Shown piece after piece: positions 20,899 through 27,320 of a stretch of DNA of 36,300 bases. Every line of letters starts with the position of its first letter. The first letter of the stretch is position 1. Source of the stretch: 73-13 sp035555435 (lineage in GTDB: Bacteria; Actinomycetota; Actinomycetes; Actinomycetales; Microbacteriaceae); contig DATMGN010000037.1 in NCBI GenBank assembly GCA_035555435.1, positions 1 through 36,300 of the forward strand, written 5' to 3'. The notes under the pieces were generated by a model. That model had not been told where the DNA came from and searched no databases. It saw only the letters and a list, made by a program, of their open reading frames with translations. The translations under genes were made by a program, and so were the position numbers.

Positions 20899-22161
20899 AT
20901 GACGACGGAGATCGCGCTTGGTCTGACGGACAAGCTCGAGGCTGCCCGCACGGCCTCGATCGCGCTCGCGCAGGCCTCGGCCGCGCAGCGCAACGCGGGG
21001 CTCGAGGCGATCGCGGCGGCGGTCGAGTCGGCCGCGGGTCGCATCCTGCCGGCGAACGAGCTCGACCTCGCGAACGGCCGTGACAACGGCCTGAGCACGG
21101 GCCTCATCGACCGGCTCACGCTGACGGAGGCCCGTCTCGCGGGACTCGCCGAGGCAGTCCGCGAGATCATCGTCCTGCCGGACCCCGTCGGCGACGTCGT
21201 CCGCGGCTCGACGCTGCCGAACGGCCTGCAGCTCACGCAGGTGCGGGTGCCGTTCGGCGTGATCGGCGCGATCTACGAGGCCCGCCCCAACGTGACGATC
21301 GACATCGCCTCGCTCGCGCTCAAGAGCGGCAACGCGTCGGTGCTGCGCGGCGGCTCGGCGGCCGAGCACACCAACGCGGTGCTCGTCGGGCTCATCCAGG
21401 ACGCGCTCGCCTCGGCGGGCCTGCCGCGGGACGCGGTGCAGACGATCGACGAGTTCGGTCGGGAGGGTGCGACGCAGCTCATGGCCGCCCGCGGCTACGT
21501 CGACGTGCTCATCCCGCGGGGGAGCCAGAACCTCATCGACACGGTCGTGCGCGAGTCGAAGGTCCCCGTCATCGAGACCGGCGCGGGCGTCGTGCACGTC
21601 TACCTCGACGAGACCGCGGACACGCAGATGGCGGTCGACATCGTCGTCAACGCGAAGGTGCAGCGCCCCTCCGTGTGCAATGCGGCCGAGACGCTGCTCG
21701 TGCACCGCGCCGCCGCCGAGCGGCTCGTGCCGCCGGTGCTCGCCGCGCTCGCCGCGCAGAACGTGCAGCTGCACGCCGATGAGCGCGCCCGTGCGCTCCA
21801 CGTCGACGCGGTGCCGGTCACCGAGGACGACTACACGATCGAGCACATGGCGCTCGAGATGAACGTGCGCGTCGTCGACGACCTCGACGAGGCGATCGCC
21901 CACATCCGTCGTTACTCCACGAAGCACACCGAGGCGATCGTCACGAACGACTACTCGCAGGCCGAGCGCTTCCTCGCGGAGGTCGACGCGGCCGTCGTGA
22001 TGGTCAACGCGTCGACGAGGTTCACGGACGGTGGCGAGTTCGGCTTCGGCGCGGAGGTGGGGATCTCGACGCAGAAGCTCCACGCGCGCGGCCCGATGGG
22101 GCTGCGCGAGCTCACGAGCACGAAGTGGCTGGTGCGGGGCACCGGACAGATCCGCGGCTAG
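20899..22161 (+). CDS. proA: Gamma-glutamyl phosphate reductase
   Basis: A 420-aa NADPH-dependent dehydrogenase of the aldehyde-dehydrogenase fold that converts glutamyl 5-phosphate to glutamate semialdehyde for proline synthesis. Diagnostic segments are VPFGVIGAIYEARPNVTIDIA (about 117-137), LKSGNASVLRGG, the catalytic cysteine C260 in QRPSVCNAAETLL, and FTDGGEFGFGAEVGISTQKLHARGP near the C-terminus. The chosen ATG gives the family length and lies right behind a -10 box. proB is 1.5 kb upstream, separated by the MFS gene. A small membrane protein gene follows nine bases after the stop. Confidence 0.96.
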   Translation: MTTEIALGLTDKLEAARTASIALAQASAAQRNAGLEAIAAAVESAAGRILPANELDLANGRDNGLSTGLIDRLTLTEARLAGLAEAVREIIVLPDPVGDVVRGSTLPNGLQLTQVRVPFGVIGAIYEARPNVTIDIASLALKSGNASVLRGGSAAEHTNAVLVGLIQDALASAGLPRDAVQTIDEFGREGATQLMAARGYVDVLIPRGSQNLIDTVVRESKVPVIETGAGVVHVYLDETADTQMAVDIVVNAKVQRPSVCNAAETLLVHRAAAERLVPPVLAALAAQNVQLHADERARALHVDAVPVTEDDYTIEHMALEMNVRVVDDLDEAIAHIRRYSTKHTEAIVTNDYSQAERFLAEVDAAVVMVNASTRFTDGGEFGFGAEVGISTQKLHARGPMGLRELTSTKWLVRGTGQIRG

Positions 22162-22170
22162 GATTGCCGC

Positions 22171-22374
22171 ATGACGTTCTCGCTCGTCCTCGCCGCTGAA
22201 GAGCACGTGGCGCAGGCCCTCGCGCTCCCCATCTGGGCCTTCCCGGCGATCGCCGCGGCGTTCTTCATCGTCGGCGGCGTCATCACGTTCACGTATCGCG
22301 ACGTCGCGAACCGCCACTCGCACAAGACGGGTCACGCCGAGGGGCACGACGCGCACGGCGGACACGGCCACTAG
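22171..22374 (+). CDS. Small single-pass membrane protein with His-rich tail
   Basis: A 67-aa protein with one hydrophobic segment at about 19-42 and a polar tail (48-67) containing eight histidines, including HSHKTGHAEGH and HGGHGH. The tail could bind divalent metal; whether it does is unknown. AGGA precedes the ATG, and TAGGAT, which includes the proA stop codon, also sits exactly six bases before the ATG, so it could have its own leaderless start. Small proteins of this type are found between proA and nadD in related genomes as I recall them. No function is known. Confidence 0.75.
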   Translation: MTFSLVLAAEEHVAQALALPIWAFPAIAAAFFIVGGVITFTYRDVANRHSHKTGHAEGHDAHGGHGH

Positions 22375-22390
22375 GCCGGGGACGCTCTCG

Positions 22391-23020
22391 ATGGCGGATC
22401 AGCCGCTCGAGCCCGGTGAGCTGCCCGATTCGGGGAAGCTCGCCCGGATCGGGATCATGGGCGGCACGTTCGACCCGATCCACCACGGCCACCTGGTCGC
22501 CGCGAGCGAGGTGGCACAGCAGTTCGACCTCGATCGCGTCGTGTTCGTCCCGACCGGTGTCCCGTATCTGAAGCCGGACGTGTCGGAGGGCGAGCACCGC
22601 TACCTCATGACGGTCATCGCGACGGCGGCGAACCCGCGCTTCACGGTCAGTCGCGTCGATATAGAACGCGATGGCCCGACGTACACGGTCGACACGCTCC
22701 GCGACCTGCGGGCCCTGTATCCGCAGGCGGAGCTCTTCTTCATCACGGGCGCCGACGCGGTCGCGCAGATCCTCGATTGGAAGGACGTCGAGGAGATCTG
22801 GGACCTCGCGCACCTCGTCGCGGTCTCGCGCCCGGGCCACCGGTTGACGATCTCGGGGCTGCCGGCCGACCGCGTCAGCTCGCTCGAGGTCCCGGCGCTC
22901 GCGATCTCGTCGACGGACTGCCGGGAGCGTGTCGGCAAGGGCTGGCCGGTCTGGTATCTCGTTCCTGACGGTGTCGTCCAGTACATCGCCAAGCACCGGC
23001 TGTATCGTGGGAGTGCATGA
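22391..23020 (+). CDS. nadD: Nicotinate-nucleotide adenylyltransferase
   Basis: A 209-aa nucleotidyltransferase joining ATP and nicotinate mononucleotide in NAD synthesis. The ATP-binding motif GGTFDPIHHGH is at 24-34. The C-terminal signature ISSTDCRERVGKGWPVWYLVP is complete, with TGADAVAQILDWKD in the middle. An N-terminal extension of about 18 residues precedes the fold; ATG 22391 is the only good start although its Shine-Dalgarno sequence is weak. Its stop overlaps the next start (ATGA). The order nadD - unknown - rsfS is typical of the phylum. Confidence 0.95.
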   Translation: MADQPLEPGELPDSGKLARIGIMGGTFDPIHHGHLVAASEVAQQFDLDRVVFVPTGVPYLKPDVSEGEHRYLMTVIATAANPRFTVSRVDIERDGPTYTVDTLRDLRALYPQAELFFITGADAVAQILDWKDVEEIWDLAHLVAVSRPGHRLTISGLPADRVSSLEVPALAISSTDCRERVGKGWPVWYLVPDGVVQYIAKHRLYRGSA

Positions 23021-23940
23021 GCGTCTCGGACCAGACTCCGCTGACACGCCGGGCCGTGCGGGAAGCCGCGCGCGCCACGGGTGAGCAGCCGATCCTCACC
23101 GGTGCCACCGCCACGGGCGGCGCGCCGCGGTTCGACGCGCCCGCCTCCGCCGAGGTCGCGCCCGGGGCCACGGGGGAGCAGCAGCCGCTCACGCGCCGGC
23201 GCCTGCGCGAGTTGCGCGCCCAGGGCATCGCGACGGGCGAGGTCGCGGTCACGGGGGTCGTCGAACTCGAGCCCGAGCGGACCTTCGAGCCCGAGCAGAC
23301 CTTCGAGCCGGCGCCGGTCGCCGAGCCGGAGTCGTCCGTGGTGGCGCCGACCGTCGAGGCGGAGCCGGTCATCGAGACGACCCACCCGCGCGACACCGCG
23401 CCGCAGCCGCCCATCGCGTTCTCCCCGCCCGCGGTCGCCGAGTCCGCCGAGCCGAGGTCGGGCTGGGCCGCGCCGGAGGGTCACTGGACCCGTCAGCTGG
23501 AGGTCGAAGACGAGGAGGAGCTCCTCGAGACGACGTTCAGCCGCGAGGTGCGCGCCGCGAGCCCGACGACGAGCGCGCTCATCATCCCGGAGGCGCCAGC
23601 CGCCATGAACCTCGGCGGGCCGCTCGACTCCACGGGCGAGATCCTGCTCACGGGCTCGATCCCGCTGAGCCCGAGCCTCGCGACGACCGGTGCGATCGAG
23701 CGCCACCCCGCCGTCGAGGACGACCGCTTCGACGACGAGCGGCTGCACGACAGCGCACAGGACGCCCAGCCGGTCCGCGCGGCCGCGATCGCGAGCCAGC
23801 ACGCGCTCGGCACGCCGATCGTGAGCGACGGCAAGACCCGCAGCGGCCGCGGCCTCACGATCCTGCTCATCGCGGCGAGCTCGCTCGCCGTCATCGTCAC
23901 GGGCGTCGTCGTCGCCGCCCTCGTGCTGCGGTGGATCTGA
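23017..23940 (+). CDS. Tail-anchored protein with LTRR and TGE repeats, unknown function
   Basis: A 307-aa protein, mostly disordered, acidic and Pro/Glu-rich, with a single C-terminal membrane segment (279-304) and only three residues after it, so the bulk probably lies in the cytosol. Two copies of LTRR-x-(V/L)RE occur at 9-16 and 58-65. Segments of the type ATGE-x-(P/V)...LTG recur at 20-29, 51-57, 72-80 and 206-213 (STGEILLTGS). Similar short repeats occur in Microbacteriaceae proteins of unknown role (recollection). It is translated with nadD through an ATGA overlap and followed by rsfS after four bases. No enzymatic domain is visible; a scaffold or adaptor role is possible. Confidence 0.85.
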   Translation: MSVSDQTPLTRRAVREAARATGEQPILTGATATGGAPRFDAPASAEVAPGATGEQQPLTRRRLRELRAQGIATGEVAVTGVVELEPERTFEPEQTFEPAPVAEPESSVVAPTVEAEPVIETTHPRDTAPQPPIAFSPPAVAESAEPRSGWAAPEGHWTRQLEVEDEEELLETTFSREVRAASPTTSALIIPEAPAAMNLGGPLDSTGEILLTGSIPLSPSLATTGAIERHPAVEDDRFDDERLHDSAQDAQPVRAAAIASQHALGTPIVSDGKTRSGRGLTILLIAASSLAVIVTGVVVAALVLRWI

Positions 23941-23944
23941 GCCT

Positions 23945-24307
23945 TTGACTGCCTCCGACCACGCCCGTGAGCTCGCCCGTCAGGCGGCGCTCGCGGCGGA
24001 CGACAAGCAGGCGTCCGATCCCGTCGCCCTCGACGTGTCAGGCGCGATGCCGTTCTCCGATGCCTTCCTCATCGTCTCGGGACGCAACGAGCGCCAGGTC
24101 AGCGCGATCGCCGACGCGATCGAGGAGCGCCTGCTCGAGCACGGCTCGAAGCGGCTGCGCCGCGAGGGCGCGGGGGAGGGCCGCTGGGTGCTGCTCGACT
24201 TCGGCGACCTCATCGTGCACGTCTTCCATGAGGAGGAGCGGCTCTACTACTCGCTCGAGCGCCTCTGGAGCGACTGCCCGGTGATCCCGCTCGATCTCGC
24301 CGCCTGA
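23945..24307 (+). CDS. rsfS: Ribosomal silencing factor RsfS
   Basis: A 120-aa protein that binds L14 of the large ribosomal subunit and blocks subunit joining under starvation. Family features are FSDAFLIVSGRNERQVSAIADAI (about 37-59), EGAGEGRWVLLDFGDLIVHVF and EERLYYSLERLW. The start is TTG at 23945, four bases after the preceding stop, consistent with translational coupling. No ATG fits the family N-terminus. The tRNA-Ala gene follows 42 bases downstream. Confidence 0.94.
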   Translation: MTASDHARELARQAALAADDKQASDPVALDVSGAMPFSDAFLIVSGRNERQVSAIADAIEERLLEHGSKRLRREGAGEGRWVLLDFGDLIVHVFHEEERLYYSLERLWSDCPVIPLDLAA

Positions 24308-24349
24308 CGCAGCACGGCCCGCACGCGTGTAAGCTTGTCGAGTCCTAAC

Positions 24350-24422
24350 GGGCCCGTGGCGCAGTTGGTAGCGCACCTGCATGGCATGCAGGGGGTCAGG
24401 GGTTCGAATCCCCTCGGGTCCA
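24350..24422 (+). tRNA. tRNA-Ala (anticodon GGC)
   Basis: A 73-nt cloverleaf: acceptor stem GGGCCCG with CGGGTCC, D arm GCGC...GCGC, anticodon stem CCTGC/GCAGG with loop ATGGCAT giving anticodon GGC, and T arm with GGTTCGAATCC. The discriminator is A. The following bases are CCG, so the CCA end is not encoded and must be added. A TAAGCT -10-like box lies at 24330-24335; the -35 is unclear. Its position after rsfS is common in actinobacteria. Confidence 0.96.
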
Positions 24423-24434
24423 CCGATGTGACGA

Positions 24435-24486
24435 GTCGGGACATGTGTCTCGATGCGCGCCCGAGGAGGTTCCGTCCCGACCTCGG
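24435..24486 (+). promoter_or_regulatory. Alternative stems downstream of tRNA-Ala
   Basis: GTCGGGAC (24435-24442) can pair perfectly with GTCCCGAC (24474-24481). A second pair, CCGAGG (24461-24466) with CCTCGG (24481-24486), shares a base with and crosses the same region, so the two stems compete. This may be the tRNA terminator or part of the leader of the next operon. Confidence 0.35.
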
Positions 24487-24530
24487 AGTGCTCGGTCGCC
24501 CAATAGGCCTGATGGCGCCGTGATCCAGCA

Positions 24531-24551
24531 GAATGATCGGACGGATCATTC
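24531..24551. promoter_or_regulatory. Perfect 8-5-8 palindrome before the receiver/PIG-L operon
   Basis: GAATGATC (24531-24538) and GATCATTC (24544-24551) form a perfect inverted repeat around a five-base spacer. It ends five bases before the GAGGAG ribosome site and 16 bases before the GTG start. It may be a protein operator overlapping a CAGAAT -10-like box (24529-24534) or an RNA hairpin near the ribosome site. It is AT-rich compared with its surroundings. Confidence 0.6.
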
Positions 24552-24567
24552 GAGACGAGGAGCGGCA

Positions 24568-25611
24568 GTGGTCGCAGATGCGGGGCGGGTGCTGGTCGTC
24601 GATGACGACCCGGACCTCGTGCACTTGGTCAAGACGCTGCTGGAGCGGCGTGCCGGCTGTGTCGTGCAGACCGCGTCGGACGGGCCGTCCGCGCTCGCGG
24701 CGCTCGGTACCTTCGAGCCCGACATCGTCGTCGCCGACATCGAGATGCCTGGCATGAGCGGCTTGGAGCTCCTCGAGACGGTGCGCGAGCGCTCGCCGTG
24801 GATGCCCGTCGTCATCATGACGGCGCACGTGTCGGTCGACTACGCGGTGACGGCGTTGCGCTCGCAGGCCGACGAGTTCCTCACGAAGCCGCTGGACATG
24901 GCGCAGGTCGTCGCCGTCGTGGAGCGGCTCATCGCCGAGGGCCGCGTGCGGCGCAGCGATTCGCGCCGCAAGGAGGTCGTGCTCGCGGTCGGCGCCCACC
25001 CCGACGATGTCGAGATCGGTGTCGGCGGGATCCTCGCGAGCCACCGGGCGGCGGGCGACGACATCGTCATCCTGACGCTGACGCGCGGGGCGCGCGGGGG
25101 CGACGCGGACCTGCGCCAGCACGAGTCGCTCGCGGCCGCAGACCTCCTCGGCGCTCGCCTGTTCCTCAAGGACCTGATCGACACGGAGGTCGAGGGCGGC
25201 GGCCCGACGGTGCGCCTCATCGAGGAGGTCGTCCGCGAGGTCAAGCCGACCGTCGTCTACACGCACACGAAGCACGACCGCCATCAGGACCACCGTGCTA
25301 CGAACGAGGCGACGATCGTCGCGACCCGCGGCGTGCCGACGGTCGCGTGCTTCCAGAGCCCGTCCTCCACGATCGACTTCCACCCGAACCGCTTCGTGCC
25401 GATCGACGGCTTCGTCGACGACAAGCTCGCGCTGCTCGCCTGCTTCGCGACGCAGATCGAGAGCCGCCACTACTTGGAGAAGGAGTTCGTGACGACGACG
25501 GCCCGCTACTGGTCGCGCTTCGGCGACGGCGACTTCGTCGAGCCGCTCGAGATCCTGCGCGACGCGCGTGGCCTCGTCGACACCCACGTGCGCACCGAGG
25601 TCGAGCGATGA
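24568..25611 (+). CDS. Response-regulator receiver fused to PIG-L/LmbE deacetylase
   Basis: A 347-aa two-domain protein. Residues 6-125 are a CheY-like receiver with acidic pocket D12/D13, phospho-acceptor D57 (VVADIEMPGMSG), T85 and K107 (FLTKPLD), all intact. From about 136 a PIG-L/LmbE domain follows: VGAHPDDVEIGVGG (141-154) with metal ligands H144 and D147, and the second metal motif H239-x-D241-H242. Members remove acetyl groups from GlcNAc-type sugars or related amides with zinc. There is no DNA-binding domain, so phosphorylation should control the enzyme. GTG 24568 is chosen over upstream in-frame starts because GAGGAG sits five bases before it and the receiver then starts normally. 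It is the first gene of a six-gene operon ending with a histidine kinase. The substrate is unknown. Confidence 0.93.
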   Translation: MVADAGRVLVVDDDPDLVHLVKTLLERRAGCVVQTASDGPSALAALGTFEPDIVVADIEMPGMSGLELLETVRERSPWMPVVIMTAHVSVDYAVTALRSQADEFLTKPLDMAQVVAVVERLIAEGRVRRSDSRRKEVVLAVGAHPDDVEIGVGGILASHRAAGDDIVILTLTRGARGGDADLRQHESLAAADLLGARLFLKDLIDTEVEGGGPTVRLIEEVVREVKPTVVYTHTKHDRHQDHRATNEATIVATRGVPTVACFQSPSSTIDFHPNRFVPIDGFVDDKLALLACFATQIESRHYLEKEFVTTTARYWSRFGDGDFVEPLEILRDARGLVDTHVRTEVER

Positions 25612-26603
25612 GCTCGATCCGCGTCCTCGTCACCGGAGTCGGCGGCGCCGCGGGCGTCGCCGTGGTCCGCGGCCTCGCGCACCGGCACGACGTGCACGTC
25701 ATCGCGGCCGACATGGACGGCTGGGCGAGCGGGCTGTATCTCGTGCCGGCCGACTCGCGCCGCCTCCTGCCCCCGGGCGCGAGCCCCGAGTTCGTGCCGA
25801 CGCTCGCCGCGATCGTCCGTGACGACGAGATCGACGTCGTGATCTCGACGGTCGACGTGGAGCTCGTCGCGCTCGCGGCGCGCCGCGAAGAGCTCGCGCC
25901 CGCTGTGCTCGCCGCACCGCCGCAGGCGACGCTCGAGGTCGCGCTCGACAAGTACCTGCTCGCGCAGCGCTGCCGCGACGTCGTGCACGTGCCGACGACC
26001 CTGCTCGCGGGCCCCGACGCGCTCGCCGCCGACTGGGTCTTCCCCGTCATCGCGAAGCCGCGCGCGGGCGCGGGCGGCCGCGGCGTGCGCGTGGTGCCCG
26101 ACCGCGCGGCGCTCGAGGAGCTGCCGACCGACGAGGGCCTCATCGTGCAGGACCTGCTGCCCGGCGAGGAGTACTCGGTCGACGTCATCGCGGCCGATGA
26201 CGGCCGGGTGGTGGCGGCGGTGCCGCGCGTGCGCGAGCGCGTCGACTCGGGCGTCGCGATCGCGGGACGCACCGTCCATGACCCCGAGCTCGAGGGGGCG
26301 GCGTCGGCCGTCGCGCAGGCGATCGGCCTCGTCGGCGTCGCGAACGTCCAGCTGCGCCGCGACCGTGAGGGACGCGCGGCGCTCCTCGAGGTGAACCCAC
26401 GGTTCCCCGGGTCGCTGCCCCTGACGATCGCCTCCGGCGTCGACATCCCCTCGCTCGTCGTCGACCTGTTCACGGGTCGCAAGCTCCCCGATTCGCTGCC
26501 GTTCCGCGAGGTCGCGAGCGTGCGCTTCCTCGAAGACGTCGTCGTCGACCCCGCCGAGATCCTCGTCTCCGAGCATGCCGCGCACCAGGATGAGGCGATA
26601 TGA
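25608..26603 (+). CDS. ATP-grasp domain ligase
   Basis: A 331-aa enzyme of the carbamoyl-phosphate-synthase-like ATP-grasp group. An N-terminal Rossmann-like part begins RVLVTGVGGAAG (5-16). The ATP-grasp core shows K150 in FPVIAKPRAGAGGRGV with its glycine-rich loop, the LLPGEEYSVDV segment (184-193), and the metal-binding EVNPRFPGS (261-269). Such enzymes join a carboxylate (as acyl phosphate) to an amine or thiol, or carbamoylate; the substrates here are unknown. The start overlaps the preceding stop and the end overlaps the PHP gene (both ATGA). An amine freed by the PIG-L domain would be a logical acceptor (inference). Confidence 0.88.
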   Translation: MSSIRVLVTGVGGAAGVAVVRGLAHRHDVHVIAADMDGWASGLYLVPADSRRLLPPGASPEFVPTLAAIVRDDEIDVVISTVDVELVALAARREELAPAVLAAPPQATLEVALDKYLLAQRCRDVVHVPTTLLAGPDALAADWVFPVIAKPRAGAGGRGVRVVPDRAALEELPTDEGLIVQDLLPGEEYSVDVIAADDGRVVAAVPRVRERVDSGVAIAGRTVHDPELEGAASAVAQAIGLVGVANVQLRRDREGRAALLEVNPRFPGSLPLTIASGVDIPSLVVDLFTGRKLPDSLPFREVASVRFLEDVVVDPAEILVSEHAAHQDEAI

Positions 26604-27313
26604 CGTGCTCGGAGCTGCGCGGGGATCACCACGTGCACTCGACGTTCTCCGACGACGCGGTCTCCACCATCCAGGAGAACGTCATGGCGGCCGCGGCAGC
26701 GGGCCTCGCCGAGGTGCGGCTCGTCGAGCACGTGCGCGCCGACACGGCATGGCTGCCCGAGTTCACGGCAGCGGTCGCGGCGCTCAACGTGCCCGAGGGG
26801 CTCACGGTACGCACGGGTGTCGAGGCGAAGATCCTCGACGCGTCCGGTGCGCTCGACCTGCCGCCGCTGCCGCCCGGCATCGACCGGGTGCTCATCGCCG
26901 ACCACCAGTTCCCGGGGACGGACGGGCCGTGGTCGCCCCGGGAGACGGCGGCGCGACTCGCCGACGGGCGGCTGACGCCGGACGGCGCCCTCGACCTCCT
27001 CGTCGGCGCCATCGTCGCCGCGGTGGAGCGCCACCCGGGCAACCAGCTCGCGCACTGCTTCTCGATCCTGCCGAAGATCGGGCTCGACGAGGCGCAGCTC
27101 GGCGAGGCGCGGCTGAAGGCCTGGGCGGCCGCCTGCGCCGCGACGGGGACGGCCGTGGAGGTCAACGAGAAGTGGGGCTGCCCGGGCGTCGACGCGCTGC
27201 GCGCGGCCCGCGCCGCCGGCGTCGAGCTCGTCGCCTCGACCGACAGCCACGTCGCCGCGGACGTCGGGCGCTACGACCGCGTCGTGCGGCTCCTGGAAGC
27301 CTTGCAGGGATGA
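26600..27313 (+). CDS. PHP-domain metal-dependent hydrolase
   Basis: A 237-aa protein of the polymerase and histidinol phosphatase superfamily. Metal-ligand candidates are complete: D9-x-H11-x-H13-S (motif I), H44 (LVEH), E75 (GVEAK), H102, H152 (AHCFS), and D215-x-H217 (STDSH) at the C-terminus. The family includes histidinol-phosphate phosphatases, nucleases and bacterial protein-tyrosine phosphatases (CpsB/YwqE) of capsule operons. Sequence alone does not decide between small-molecule phosphatase and other roles. Coupled to the ATP-grasp gene by ATGA; the glycosyltransferase follows after seven bases. Confidence 0.88.
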   Translation: MTCSELRGDHHVHSTFSDDAVSTIQENVMAAAAAGLAEVRLVEHVRADTAWLPEFTAAVAALNVPEGLTVRTGVEAKILDASGALDLPPLPPGIDRVLIADHQFPGTDGPWSPRETAARLADGRLTPDGALDLLVGAIVAAVERHPGNQLAHCFSILPKIGLDEAQLGEARLKAWAAACAATGTAVEVNEKWGCPGVDALRAARAAGVELVASTDSHVAADVGRYDRVVRLLEALQG

Positions 27314-27320
27314 GCGGGCC

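Noticed and set aside
20767..22371. Minus-strand open frame over proA
   Set aside because: Shadow of proA, with no recognisable motif and extreme Arg/Val/Glu content.
24445..24567. Upstream in-frame ATG 24445 as start of the receiver/PIG-L gene
   Set aside because: The added residues do not resemble a receiver N-terminus, they cross the palindrome, and GTG 24568 has a strong GAGGAG at the right distance.
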